64,000 nt of DNA from Plotosus lineatus (GCA_024760905.1 CM045733.1:40462501-40526500), one strand, 5' to 3'. Counted from the stretch's first letter, positions 33,321-45,944 are shown. Program-made: numbers and translations. The notes: a model not told the origin generated them from the sequence alone.

Positions 33321-34061
33321 CTATGTTTTTGTTTGCTTATTTTTAATTTATTTATTAATATAAGTCATTGGGGTTATATTGTTGGTATTTCTATCATGTC
33401 TGAAAAAACTAAAGTAAACCCTTCCAAGAAAGTGAGAATAAATCACTGATGTTTAGTCTCATACTTTTCATTATTTCTTGATAGTTTCTTTGTTTCTGAT
33501 CCTGCAGACTGCGCCGACTAATATCAGGAACATATGATTAGTATATAATGTCATTCATGATCACATAATTCAACAAAAGGATCTTAACTTGGAACACGTC
33601 AGCATACACACTAGAATGATATCAGCAGGAAGCAGGACACCAAGGAACAGCCTGAATTCTCAAGATTAAAGCAAATTAGTCTTACTGTATATGGAGAAAA
33701 TAAAACTCTGAGTGGAGTGAATAAGCAGAGTCACTGATACCACTCCAAAGTTTATTTTTTCTTTAACAGAAAATAAATTGTGTATTTTATTTATTAATGA
33801 ACGAGATATGATACCTTTGATCTGCTTAATGCTCCAGGAAAGGAGTTTGTTCCTGTTCTCAAGTATGTTATTGTTAGCATCTTTATACTCCAGTCTCCCT
33901 CTCCAGTCTATTTTTTTCTTTCTCTAAATTAATAAAACAAATAATATATAATGCAGAATCAAGCACAGAATTTACTGTAGGGTTTTAAAAAAATATTTAT
34001 TGATCTATTTATTTTTGTAAATAAGACCTGCCAGGCTAATTGTCCTGGAGCCACGGATCAC
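33321..34061. other. AT-rich intergenic DNA
   Basis: No gene or repeat family recognised apart from short TTTA runs. Confidence 0.6.
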
Positions 34062-34190
34062 CAAAAAAAAAAAAAAAAAAAAAAAAATTAAGACATTCAA
34101 TGCCATCACCATCATCATCATCATCATCGTCATCATCATCATCACCATCATCATCATCATCGTCATCATCATCATCATCATCGTTGTCAT
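34062..34190 (+). repeat. Poly-A followed by (ATC)n tract
   Basis: About 26 A (34062-34087), then about 88 bp of ATC repeats with ACC and CGT variants. It abuts a LINE fragment. Confidence 0.93.
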
Positions 34191-36062
34191 CACTTAATCT
34201 GGAAACAGATCATGAGGGCAGCAGCCTACGCAATGAGGTCCAGTCGTCCCTCCCCTCAGCCACCTTCTCCAGCTTTTCTGGGTGTACAATGAGGTGTTCC
34301 TAGACCAGTCGAGAGACATAATCTCTCCAGAGGTCTGGGTCGACTCTCGGGTCTTTTCTTGCTTGGACATGCCTGAAACACCACACCAGCGAGGCGTTTG
34401 AGACGCATTCTAGGCAGATACCCGAGCTACCTCAACTGGCTCCTCTCAATGTAGAGAGGCAGTGGTTTGACTCTAAGCTCTTCCTGGATGGCTGAGCTTC
34501 TCACCTTAACTCTAATGGAGAGCCCAGCAAATTAAAGTCATTTAAGCCACATGTATCTTGTTCTTTCGGTCACTACTCAAAGCTTATGACCATTTCTTTT
34601 ACAACAAATCATGTGTGACACAATTATTAGCACCCCTGATGTTAATACCTTATGCAACCACCTTTTCCAAATAAAACAACAGCTAATCTTCTCCTATAAT
34701 ATTTCACAGCAAGGGAGACTACAGTAAGATGGCTTATTGACCATTTCTCTTTGTACAATCTCTCTAAATCATCCAGCAACCTAGGGTCCTCTCCTCTGCA
34801 CTCTTCTCTTCAGCTCATTCCACGGGTTTTCAATGGGGTTGAATTCTGGGGACTGAGATGGCCATAGGAGGAGTTTGATTCTGTGTCTCTGTGTCTGGTG
34901 AACCATTTCTGTGTAGATTTGGCCACATATGTAACATCATTATCTTGCTGAAAAACCTCGTGATGACCCATCTTCAGCTTTTGAGCAGAGGCCACTAGAT
35001 TTTGATTTAAAATGTCCTGCTATTAAAAAGTGTTCGTGATGCCATGCACCCTAACAAGTTTCGCATGTCTTCTGGATGAGAAACAGCCCTACAGCATCAC
35101 TGATCCTCCCCCAAGCGTCACAGTAATTTATAATATAGAATCAAAATAATTTAGAACCACAGTGTGGAAAAAAGAAGAAAAAACAATGTTTAATTCAAGT
35201 GCATTTATTCAGGATTATTATGAATACTAATTGTGTTTTGTTTGGAGTGTTTCTTGCCAAAAAGCTCTATCTTGATCTCATTTGACCAAAGCCAACAGTC
35301 CCAGTTGGTGCTCCAGCACCGCTTAGCGAGCTTCAGATGTTTGCATTTATGATTGTGAGTGAGAAAAGGTTTTTTCTGTGCCTGCCTTGCAAACAGCCTG
35401 TTGGCATGTGTAGCATATGATGGTTGTTTTGGAGAATTTGTGATGACAGGGTCTTTCTCATGTTGAAGAATGGATAAGAGAATGGGTCACACATATCCTC
35501 TGGGTCACTTCATATTTATACCTCAAGGAAACAGGAAGTGATTAATTACTCATTAAATATCCCTATATACTCTAATCAACTTCGCAAGCTTGTGTCGAAA
35601 TACTTCAGCTACATTTATTTTAAAGGAATTGTTATGGATGCCAATAATTGTGGAACAGTCGCTTTTATGAAAAATATTTTTTCCTAGTCAAGGATTTCCC
35701 CCTTAAAATTCACTTTAGTTGAAGGTTAAATATTTCTTTCATTTTCAGTGTGAGAGTAGCTTCTGCAATAAAAATTGAATTTATTTTAAACCTTTTAACA
35801 CATTTTAATCAGGGGTGCCAATAATTATGGATCATAGTGTAGATCAACTGGTAAATTGAGAGCTTTGTCTTCACGCTCAGCTCAGTCTTCACCATGATGA
35901 ACCGGTACAAGCTCCACTTTACAGCGAAAGCCTATCAAATTCCTGCCCCATCCTTCCCTCACCCGTGAACAAGACTCTGAGATACTGTACTTGAATTATT
36001 CCACTTGGGAAAGGACCTCATTCCAGAACCGGAGGTTGCATTCCACCCTTTTCTGCCAAAAA
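34191..36062 (-). mobile_element. LINE reverse-transcriptase fragment split by a Tc1-like element
   Basis: Two pieces (34191-34616 and 35835-36062) are contiguous in the same LINE family when the insert at 34617-35834 is removed. The plus strand reads AACTGGCTCCTCTCAATGTAG, CTCTTCCTGGATGGCTGAGC and TCTTTCGGTCACTACTCAAAG on the left. The right piece has GGTAAATTGAGAGCTTTG, CGTGAACAAGACTCTGAGATAC and CATTCCACCC. Antisense, it is the C-terminal reverse-transcriptase end common in teleost LINEs (ends PPEELEEVAGE; also at 3172-3350). Frames are fully decayed. Confidence 0.75.
34617..35834 (-). mobile_element. Tc1-like element inserted in a LINE
   Basis: Terminal inverted repeats CAATTATTAGCACCCCTGAT (34621-34640) and, inverted, ATCAGGGGTGCCAATAATTATG (35809-35830). 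The minus strand near 34810-34995 encodes [15 protein letters not shown] and, after lesions, a [10 protein letters not shown] block, which is the second catalytic-Asp region of a Tc1-like transposase. A FGKK-type block lies near 35255. The frame is broken in many places. Confidence 0.82.
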
Positions 36063-36597
36063 CACGCAATGAAGTATTATATAAATCTTATCATAAAAAA
36101 ATTAATTATTTCAGCTTTGGTTCCATATTTACTGTGTGTGCTACACACTAGAATATCGTCATGCAGCTAATAAAGCTTTGTTAAAGTCTTTCTGTCTGTT
36201 CGACTGTAATGAATACAAAGGTTTAAAGGGGATATCATCAGACCTTGGTGTGCTGGTGTAAAACTGAGCAAAGAGAATCAATTCAGATTCTGATTCCGCC
36301 TCAGCAAGCAGACACACAAGTGTGAAGGCACCTCAGGCCAGAGTGTGTCTGAGGAAGACTGAAAACCTTGAAGCTCTGAGCTCAATTTGAACTTTTATAA
36401 TGTGTTCTTCATTTTGAAAAGGCTTTAGTGCAGAAGTAGGCAAAAGTCGAGTTGTATTTTGCATCATGATGTAATTTTATTCAAACAATGTCACAATTCC
36501 AGACAGAATGCAATGCCGTTTTTCTTTTCTTTCTCTATAACATGACTCTGCTATAGGGTGTGTGTCTGTGTGTTTGAAGGGGGGTGTCACTATATAT
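36063..36597. other. Intergenic DNA, no gene recognised
   Basis: No motif, tandem or element recognised. Confidence 0.55.
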
Positions 36598-36916
36598 GGT
36601 GAGCTATAAGTAAAGGTATCGTCCTTTAGGCTTTTTACACCCGGGCCATAGTCGCTCATCAGGCCGGTGCTTATCCCCGGTTTCCATCGGGTGAAGCGAC
36701 CAGGAGTTCAACTCCTCTTGGATGGGACACTAGTCCATCACAGGTTACCTTCCCAGTATATTTTTACTGGTACCCATTTATACTCCTGGGTGAACAGAGG
36801 GACACTTGTGGTGGAGACTTTGCCCAGGGATCTTAGCACACTGAGGGTCTCAGTGGGATTTGAACACAACCTCCCGATCATGAGCACAGCACCCTACCCA
36901 CTATGCCACCGGCCCC
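36598..36916 (-). repeat. tRNA-derived SINE, third family
   Basis: The minus strand starts GGGGCCGGTGGCATAGTGGG, then GTAGGGTGCTGTGCTCATG and B box TGTGTTCAAATCCC. The body differs from the other SINEs (AAAGTCTCCACCACAAGTG, TGGATGGGACTAG-like and CCCGGGTGTAAAAAGCC blocks). Only one copy is in the window. Confidence 0.7.
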
Positions 36917-37223
36917 ACAATGGTAAGTTATAGAGTGGATATATAATAATTTTAATCTTAATCTCACATCTCTATTATTATTCCAACTCTCATTATTTTT
37001 TCCTTCCTCAAAAGTTTTTCTCAACAGGTCCATCTCAAAAAATAAGTATATTGTGATGAAGTTCATTATTTTCTGTAATGTACTTAGTAAGGACGCAGCA
37101 TTAAAGTGAACTTAAACTGCACGTTTTGCATTGCATTTTAACTGGACCCCCTTCTGCGCTCAATGAAATTTTCGGGATGCAGTGTGGTCTTTCAATTCAA
37201 TTCAATTCAGTTTTATTTGTATA

Positions 37224-38122
37224 AGATAAGATAAGATAAGATAAGATACAGCTTTATTAATCTCACAATGGAGAAATTCACTGTTACAGGCTCTTTAGGT
37301 ACCATCAGTAGGGGGTGCAAAAATAGATACATACACAAACATACACAAATATACATATATATTATATAAGTAAATAAATAAATAGATACATAAATAGTAT
37401 AAATTAATAAACAATAAAAGAAAAGAAGGGAACAGCTTTGTAGACTGGCTTATATTCAAGTGTACATGTATCTGAGGGCAGAGTAGATGGGTTGATATGG
37501 TTCACAGTCAGTGGGGTAGATGTGGTTGATTAAAGTGCACGGGGTTTTTATTGCACATAACCGGTATTTTCACAGACAGTTACAAAGTGGCGTTGTACAG
37601 TCTGACAGCGGTGGGAATGAACGACCTGCGGTAGCGCTCCTTCCTGCATTGAGGATGTCTCGGTCGTCCACTGAAGGAGCTACTCAGCTCCTCTACAGTC
37701 TGGTGCAGTGGGTGAGAGCTGTTGACCAGGATGGATGTGAGCTTTGCTACCATCCTCCTCTCACTCACCTCCTCCACAGAGTCCAGTGGGCAGCCGAGGA
37801 CAGAGCTGGCCCTCCTGACCAGCTTGTTCAGTCTCTCTCTGTCCCGCTCTGTGCTGCCTGGGGCCCAGCAGATGGCAGCGTAGAGGATTGCAGAGGCTAC
37901 CACAGAGTCATAAAAAGTCCTGAGCAGAGGTCTGCATACTCCGAAGGACCTAAGTCTCCTCAGAAGGTGGAGGCGACTCTGGCCCTTCTTGTACAGGGCG
38001 TTAGTGTTGTGGGACCCGTCCAGTTTATTGTTAAGGTGAACACCCAGGTATTTGAAACTGTCCACTGTCTCAATGTCCTGTCCCTGGACGTTCACTAGTG
38101 AGTGTGTGTGTGTGTTCGAGTG

Positions 38123-38126
<4 letters not shown>
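37224..38126 (-). mobile_element. 5'-truncated LINE (Rex/L2-like) fragment
   Basis: The minus strand at about 37583-38100 encodes the C-terminal part of a reverse transcriptase: DSFKYLGVHLNNKLDGSHN, ALYKKGQSRLHLLRRLRSF, FYDSVVASAILYAAICW and RERYRRSFIPTAVRLYNATL, followed by a stop (37580). This thumb/connection block is typical of Rex1/L2/CR1-type fish LINEs. The 3' UTR ends in (AGATA)n-like repeats at 37226-37248. The catalytic palm is missing, so this is a normal 5' truncation. The coding part is unusually intact. Confidence 0.85.

Positions 38127-38182
<56 letters not shown>
38127..38182. repeat. (TA)n microsatellite
   Basis: About 55 bp of TA at the 5' junction of the LINE fragment. Confidence 0.95.
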
Positions 38183-38186
<4 letters not shown>

Positions 38187-38723
38187 TAGCACTTTTTACA
38201 ATTGACAGTGGCGCAAAACAGCTTTACAAAGTAAATGTTGGGAGTTTCCCAAGTATAAAAATGTTTGAACATTTTTTACAATCTCTACACATCCCTAATG
38301 AGCAAGCCAAATGTGGTTGGATAAACAATGGCATGGATAAACTACTTCAATTGATGCAAAGAAGAAACCTTAATAGGAACCAGGCCAAAAATTGAAGCCC
38401 ATCCTCATTTTGGTAAAATTATATGGATACAAACCATATATAAGGAATTCAGTAGAGTCCAATATGTAATCTGATTGGTTATATAACAACTGTGAGTCCT
38501 AAAAAATTGTGAGAAAAGAGTTTATAACACCAGCAGTGAAAAGTCATCTTCACAGTCTGAGTACACAGCAAAGTCCAGAAATATTCATCAGCAGGAGGGA
38601 GGGTATTCCAAGATGAGAACTCCAGGCAGCATTAGCACAACAGCACAGACCACGGGACTCAAAAAGCAGAAGGCTCAAGATCATCAGTATCCCAGAAGCA
38701 GCATGTGTACTTCAACAAAAACA

Positions 38724-38865
<142 letters not shown>

Positions 38866-39290
38866 AGGTAAACTCATAATAATGGAATGGAAATAGGAGA
38901 ATTTATTATAGCTGAGTGCAAGCAGGGACTCCGGCATGACTGGCTATTGCAGCATAACGAAAAGAGAGAGAGAGAACCAGAAAGACGGCAGACATGAAGG
39001 AACCCTGTGATGCTTGGCAATCAGCCACCCCACTGTCAAACAGACCTGGGTGAGCATGTAGCGTGGGGGAGCGACTGCATCCCAACATCACAGTTTACTA
39101 GAACTCTCTATGCCTGAGACCCCCAGATCTGCTCCTTTATCTAATAAAAGACTCTTAACAAAATGCTTGACGAAACAAGTTTTCAATCTAGTCTTATAAA
39201 CAGAGAGTGATCTGTTCATGATCTTTGTCTGAGTATGATGGTGGACACAGAATTAAAAAGTTCGTTCAACTTATAATATATAAATTTATT

Positions 39291-39949
39291 ACAAATTTTA
39301 TACGAAGACATAATACACGGATGACCTTTCGTGTGATTTTTTTTTTTCCTGATGAAATTGCTCTTGTTGTTTGGTTATTCAGAGGTTCTAGATGAATTAT
39401 AGGACGCTATGTTTGACATCTTCCCATATTCTCTGTGTAACTTTCTACTATTAATCCATACTGAGTACAGAGACTTCTTTGGTCATCTAATAATAGCTTG
39501 GAAGTATCTTTTAAAAGCATTCAAATCCAGTCCTGGGTGAAGCCGTGCATCAAGGCAGCTCAAAAGTCACACATAAAAAAAGCTGTGAATACACAACGCC
39601 TAATAAAAGAAGCACAAGTGCCAGTGGATGTGTGTAGTAGTTCTTTACCAGAGACTTCTGAGATTTTCATGTAGATCAGAAAATAGTTTAGAAAAGGTTT
39701 AATGTCTAGTGTGATAACAAAATAAGATATTTAATAATTTGATTCTTTAAAATATTAATTTCCACCAAGACTGATGAATAATTGACATTTATAGTATTTG
39801 AATGACAACAAGGGAAACGGGGCTTTACTAATAAACACCATATACCCTGGATATTTGGATGAATTGCACAGGACTTGAATTGCACAGGGTGCATTGCACA
39901 GGACTTAGTATAGTGCCTAGTGCTATAGAGCAGCTGTAGTGTAGTTGCT
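39291..39949. other. Intergenic DNA, no gene recognised
   Basis: Includes a local duplication TGCACAGG(A/G)... near 39866-39906. No element identified. Confidence 0.55.
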
Positions 39950-41657
39950 TAGACTTCTCGCTTCCAGCTTCATCTGCAACTGCCATCTAGCTCATTGAGT
40001 GAAAAGAAGGCCAAGCACGCAGGTCCTTACTGATGGTACAAAGCTTCTGCTAAGTCAAGACGCTCACATTGCCTCCTTGCAGCACATCCTGGTAACTGGG
40101 CACTTTACGGCCCCGGGCTAAATATGTGAGGGATCTTGGAGCAGATTGAGCCCCAAAGGTGCAGTATGCAAGCCCACCGGCATGTGGACATGCCCTGGTA
40201 CTTCCTAGTCAACCATCTCCTGCCTTGCAGAAAAAGCCCTTGAGGTAAAGGCTAAGAGAAGAACAACTCTGACTTACAACCCCCAGCTATGGGCAAATAG
40301 CACCATTGCCTTATGGTCATCACGGGAGTGACAAAGGCTAAGGGAGACACCCCCGGCAGAAAATTCGGAGTGGAGCCCCGAAGGCGGTTGCTCCTCGCGT
40401 GGCATCTCCCGGCAACTCCTGTAGCCAAGTTGATACCAACTGTATTGGCTAGATCCTTCTGTTGGACACTACCAGCTAGGCCGAGAAGGGGGATCTGTCG
40501 ACTGGGCATTTCAGTTCCTCCACAACTTCGCCCCGGCCCTGTGTCCTGGAAAGGTCACTCCAGTCCCGACTTCTGTGGTAGCTCAACACAGGGAGATGCA
40601 GTTACTGGTTAAAAGCCCATGGCTAATTGGCATAAGCTTGGGCACCTAGGGCTATCTCCCTATGGTGGGAGGGATCATCAAGTCCCACTGGCCAGGTACC
40701 GCATGTTTTTAGCCGGGCAGCCACCAGCCAGTAAGGTCCGCTTACTTCAATGGGTGCTTGAAGTGTAGGCCAAAAGCCGAAGCACGCACTGTAAACACTG
40801 CACCAGGCAATAACAAGAAACCAAAGCAGCCATTGCTGAGTCTGGCAACCTGGAATGTCAGAACAATGTGTCCTGGCCTCTCTGACAACCTCCAGAAAAT
40901 CAATGGCACCAGGAAAACTGCCATCATCTACCGCGAGCTGAGGAGACTCAACATTGACATTGCAGCAGTACAAGAGACTCGACTCCCGGGCAGTGGCAGC
41001 CTAAGGAGAAGGACTATACATTCTTTTGGTAGGGACAGGAGCCTGACGAGTATCGCCTATATGATCATGGGTTCGCTGTGCAAAACTTCTTTGAAACCCG
41101 CTGTCCTCAGGCACTCTGCGAGTCCTCTCTCTCCATCTCACAACCTCCTCTGGACCAGTTACCATCATTAGTGCCTATGCTCCAACGCTTTGCTCTCCAG
41201 TTGACATGAAGGATGCATTCTACGATGTGCTTGAAGCCAAGATCCAGCAGATCCCTGCCAAGGAGCACCTGTTTCTGCTCGGCGACTTTAACGCACGGAT
41301 AGGGGCAGATCACGACTCCTGGCCCCACTGCATTGGTTGCTTTGGCATTGGGAAGCTCAATGAGAATGGCCAATGCCTTCTTCAGCTCTGCTCGTTTAAT
41401 GACCCCTGTATGACCAGCACATTCTTCTCCACCAAATCTTGACACCAAGTGTCCTGGAGACACCCAAGGTCTTGCCACTGGCATCAGCTGGACTTTGTCA
41501 TCACCAGGAGATCCCTACTGAACCAAGTACTGGTCACATGCAGTTTCCACTGCACTGACTGTGACATCGACCATTCCCTGGTCGCCACCAAGGTAAGGTG
41601 CCTCAAATGTGTCAACCGCTCCAAGCAGAAACCCCAGTTTATTTCGGAACGATATTG
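39950..41657 (+). mobile_element. 5' part of an APE-type LINE, reverse transcriptase missing
   Basis: About 800 bp of 5' leader (start approximate) is followed by an endonuclease pseudogene (40830-41640). The element stops abruptly at about 41657, where Tigger-like sequence begins. The family appears different from the RTE-like copies; it may belong to the I/Nimb group, but I cannot settle the clade. Most LINE copies lose 5' ends, so a 3'-truncated copy is unusual. Confidence 0.75.
40830..41640 (+). pseudogene. APE-type endonuclease domain of a LINE, broken
   Basis: Visible blocks in order: LATWNVRTMCPGLSDNL, RELRRLNIDIAAVQETRLPG (catalytic Glu), a decayed stretch, then VTIISAYAPTLCSPVDMKD (in another frame), LFLLGDFNARIGADHDSW (Asp and Asn), HPRSCHWHQLDFVITRR and DCDIDHSLVATKV (Asp-His). 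Frame changes near 41020 and 41160 and a stop at 41440-41442 break it. The product would nick target DNA for target-primed reverse transcription. The domain is nearly complete in extent, but no reverse transcriptase follows. Confidence 0.85.
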
Positions 41658-41736
41658 AAGCAGAAGGATGCATTAAAAGCGGAGTCCGCATTCGGTAAAA
41701 CACGCCACTCCACAAAGCACACCAGAGAGAGACAGT

Positions 41737-41834
<98 letters not shown>

Positions 41835-42154
41835 TGTGTGTGTGTGCATGTACATTAATAAAAAATGTTGAATAATGGTGTAATTAATAAATATGTTAAT
41901 AAAGGGGTTTATGAATGTTAAAAAAATGTTTAATTGGCTGAATAAATAATTTTCTTTGACTTTTAACACATATTTAATTCATATTTCATACAAAATTGGT
42001 GTACTTTTTCATTTTTAAAGGGTTTATGTGGTAGTCTTTGGAGCCTTGGAACAAAACACGCATTTTACATGTAAAATGTGCCTCTACTTACGAAAACTCC
42101 AGGTTCCAAAAAAAACTTTGAAATGGATTTTCATAAGTAGAGGGCTGACTGTAT
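41658..42154 (+). mobile_element. 5'-truncated Tigger/pogo-like element with (GT)n insertion
   Basis: It begins inside the HTH frame (ILKQKDALKAE at about 41658) and ends CTCTACTTACGAAAACTCC ... TAGAGGGCTGACTG with TA beyond. Its order and wording match the minus strand of 25301-26214, including TCATACAAAATTGGTGTAC, AAAGGGTTTATG and TTTACATGTAAAATG. A (GT)n tract of about 110 bp (41737-41847) sits in the middle. Confidence 0.8.
41737..41847 (+). repeat. (GT)n microsatellite
   Basis: About 110 bp of GT with one TATG interruption near the 3' end. Confidence 0.97.
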
Positions 42155-42158
42155 ATAG

Positions 42159-42161
<3 letters not shown>

Positions 42162-42222
<61 letters not shown>
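42162..42222 (+). repeat. (GT)n microsatellite
   Basis: About 60 bp of GT, 7 bp beyond the Tigger-like right end. Confidence 0.96.
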
Positions 42223-42866
42223 TGAGTGAATTTCCCCAAAACAGCAAAATGGAGCAACCAGCTTCTATGAGTAGAATATGGTTGCAGAGAGCTTTCTAAT
42301 TAATACATACCGTATTTGATGTGATAAGCGCCCAGGGCGCTTAAAAAAATTGTGGTGGGTGGGCGCTTATTAAAATGTTACCAGTGGAGTAGAACGGTTA
42401 GTGCTTATTACCATAGAGGTGGAAAACATGAATAATAACAGAAAAATAAAAGAGTTTTACAGGATTTTGTGTGAGGGGCGGTTCAACATTTTCAACATTT
42501 TCCCAAGTGTACAGAGAGTACTCTTTTTTTGACACCCTACAAAAGTGTACAAATAAATGTTGATGATCTCTCGGCAGGATTTTTTAAATAAGATATTAAA
42601 CAAAACAATGGTCAAAAATATTTTATAAAATAAATCAGTGTATTTCCTTGATCAATATCCCAATATCCCGCTCCCCGACTTACGTTCATCCATTTTACGT
42701 AGGGTTTTTTTTTTCGATTTTACGTTTTTTTTTTTTTTTTAAGTCAAATTTTGAGTTTAGAAGTACCTACGTAGTACGCTGACGTAATGATGCAATGACA
42801 TGCTGCGTCCATTGTTTACAAACGACAGACTAAATGTGCCCCTCCTTCTTCCCAGTTCAGTTATAT

Positions 42867-45800
42867 CTTCTTCTTTTCCTTTCGGCTGTTCCCTTCAGGG
42901 GTCGCCACAGTGAATCATCTGCCTCCATCTCACCCTATCCTCTGCATCTTCTTCTCTTACACCAACTGCCTTCATGTCCTCCTTCACCATGTCCATGAAT
43001 CGTCTTTTTGGTCTTCCTCTAGGCCTTCTGCCTGGTAGTTCCAAGCTCAGCATCCTACTACCAATATACTCACTATCCCTCCTCTGTACATGTCCAAACT
43101 ATCTCAATCTAGCCTCTCTGACTTTGTCTCCAAAACGTCATATATGTGCTGTCCCTCTGATGTGCTCATTCCTGATCCTATCCATCCTTGTTACTCCCAA
43201 AGAGAACCTCAACATTTTCATCTCTGCTACCTCCAGCTCTGCCTCCTGTCTTTTCCCCAGGGCCACGGTTTCTAAACCATACAGCATCGCTGGCCTCAAC
43301 ACCGTCTTGTACACTTTTCCTTTCATTCTTGCTGATATCTTCCTATCACACATCACACTGGATACTTTTCTCTAACCATTCCAACCTGTCTGCACACGCT
43401 TCTTCACCTCTTTTCCACACTCTCCATTGCTCTGGATTGTTGAGCCTAAGTACTTAAAATCCTCCACCTTTCTTATCTCTACTCCTTGTAACCTCACCGT
43501 TCCTGTTGGGTCCTTGTCATTCATACACATGTAGTCTGTCTTACTGAGGCTAACCTTCATGCCCCTCCGTTCCAGGGCATACCTCCAACTCTCTAGATTT
43601 TCCTGCACTTGTTCTCTGCTCTCACTACAGATCACAATGTCATCTGCAAACATCATAGTCCATGGGGAATCTTGTCTAACCTCTGATGATAAAAGATCAT
43701 TCATCAAAGATCAAAGATCATGATAAAAGTCATTTGTCAGCCTGTCCATCAGCATAGCAAACAAGAAGGGAAAGCTCAGAGCTGACACTTGATGCAGTCC
43801 TACCTCCACCTTGAACTCTTCTGTCACACTGACAGCACACCTCACCACTGTCTTACGTCTCTTATACATGTCCTGCACCAGTCTAACATACTTCTCTGCC
43901 ACTCCAGACTTTCGCATGCAATACCATAGTTCCTCTCTCGGCACCCTGTCATATGCTTTCTCCAGATCCACAAAGGCACAATGCAGCTCCTTCTGCCCTT
44001 CTCTGTACTTCTCTATTAACATCCTCAAAGCAAGCACTGCATCTGTGGTGCCCTTTCTTGGCGTGAAACCAAACTGTTGTTCACAAATGCTGACCTCTGT
44101 CCTTGGTCCACCTTCCACTATTCTTTCCCATAACTTCATTGTATGGCTCATCAACTTTATCCCTCTGTAGTTGCCACGACTCTGCACATCTCCCTTGTTT
44201 GTAAAAATGGGCACTAGCACACTTCTCCTCCATTTCTCCGGCATCTGCTCACTCTCTAATACCTTGTTGAATGTTTTTGCCAGAAGATCTACTGCTACCT
44301 CTCCTAGACACTTCCATAGCTCCACCGGTATGTCATCTACCCTTTTGTTCTCTCTCATTTTCCTCATTCATCAGCTCTTCAAAGTACTCTTTCCATCTTC
44401 CCAGCACACTTCTGTCATTAGTCAATACATTTCCCACTCTGTCCTTAATCACTCTAACTTGCTGCACGTCCTTCCCATTTCTATTTCTGTTCTGTCAACC
44501 TATATAAATTATTTCCTCCCTCCTTACTGTCCAACCTATCATACAAGTCATCATACACCCTCTGTTTGGCCTTTGACTCCCCTACTTTCGCCTTACACTG
44601 TGTTTCCCTGTACTCCTGTTTACTCTCTTCGGTCCTGTCTCTGTCCCACTTCTTCTTAGCTAACCTCTTCCTTTGTACACACTCCTGCACTTCCTCATTC
44701 AACCACCAAGTCTCCTTATCTACTTTCCTTCCAGAGGACACACCAAGTAATCTCCTACCTGTCTCCCTGATCACAATTGCTGTGGTTGTCCAGTCATCTG
44801 GAAGCACTTCCTGACCACACAAAGCCTGTTTCAACTCCTCCTTGAAGACAGCATGACACTCTTCATTTTTCACCTTCCTCCACTTTGTCTTCTGCTCTGT
44901 CTTTGCATTCTTCACCTTGCTCACCATCAGCGTCATCCTGCACACCACCATCCTATGCTGTTTGGCAACACTCTCACCCACTACTGCTTTTCAGTCACTG
45001 ACTTCCTTCAAATGACATTGCCCACACAAAATGTCATCTACTTGTGTGCTCCTACCTCCACTTTTATAAGTTACCCTATGCTCCTGTCTCTTCTGGAAGA
45101 AAGTATTCACCACAGCCATTTCCATCTTTCCATCTATCAACATCTGTCCTTCTGTGTTCCTGTCCTGGATACCAAACCTGCCCATCACTTCCTCGTCCCC
45201 TCTGTTGCCTGCACCAACATGTCCATTGAAGTCTGCACCAATGACCACTCTTTCACCTCTGGGGGTACTCTGCATCACTTCATCTAACTCACTCCAGAAT
45301 CTCTCCTTGTCTTCTAGCTTACATCCTGCCTGTGGGGCATAAGTACTAACAACATTGAACATCACACCTTCAATTTCTAACTTGAGACTCATCACTCTGT
45401 CTGACACTCTTCACTTCCAAAACATTCCTGACAAACTCTTCCTTCAAGATGACTCCAACTCTATTTCTCTTTCCATCCACACCATGATAAAACAGCTTAA
45501 ACCCTGCTCCTAAGCCTCTAGCCTTGCTACCTTTCCACCTGGTCTCCTGAACACACAGTATGTCCACTCTCCTCCTCTGCATCATGTCAGCCAGCTCTCT
45601 ACCTTTTCCTGGCATAGTTCTAACATTCAAAGTCCCTACTCTCAATCTTAAACTCATGCTATTCCTCTTCTCTCTCCACCTACGGACACACCTCACACCT
45701 CTCCTTCTTCAACCAACAGTAGTCCAATTACCACCAGCACCCTTATGGTTAACAGCACTGATGGCGGTCGTTGTTAACTCGAGCCTCAACCGATCCAGTA

Positions 45801-45944
45801 TGAAATTCATTTTGATCATTCGCATAACAATGTTGGCACAAGTTTTACCCCGGATTCCCTTTCTGTTGCAACCCTCTTCATTTATCCGGGCTTGGGACCG
45901 GTGTGAGGATGAACACTTGCTTGTGCCCCACCTCCTGGCTGCAT
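42867..45944 (-). mobile_element. RTE-like non-LTR retrotransposon, copy B
   Basis: Antisense LINE of about 3.08 kb, same family and orientation as copy A. The 5' end reads ATGCAGCCAGGAGG at 45944 and the 3' tail reaches 42867 (complement of CTTCTTCTTTTCCTTTCGGC). I found no target duplication; the flanks AGTTCAGTTATAT and TAAACAGAAAACA do not match. Confidence 0.88.
42970..45696 (-). pseudogene. RTE-like endonuclease/reverse transcriptase, broken (copy B)
   Basis: Endonuclease blocks VGTLNVRTM, CVQETRWKGSKA (45370-45696), STYAPQAG and IGADFNGHVGAG (44991-45407) are followed by the linker (44481-44981). The reverse transcriptase (43372-44367) carries EQQFGFTPRKG, CAFVDLEKAYDRVPR and MMFADDIVICS. 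About 35 residues between the linker and the VELWKCLGE block are deleted near 44360. A frame change near 45400 and stops near 43708 and 43357 are also present. Confidence 0.86.

Noticed and set aside
34005..34193. Methionine-rich frame
   Set aside because: Translation of an (ATC)n tract.
37520..38098. 192-codon plus-strand frame
   Set aside because: It is antisense to a clear LINE reverse-transcriptase C-terminus on the minus strand.
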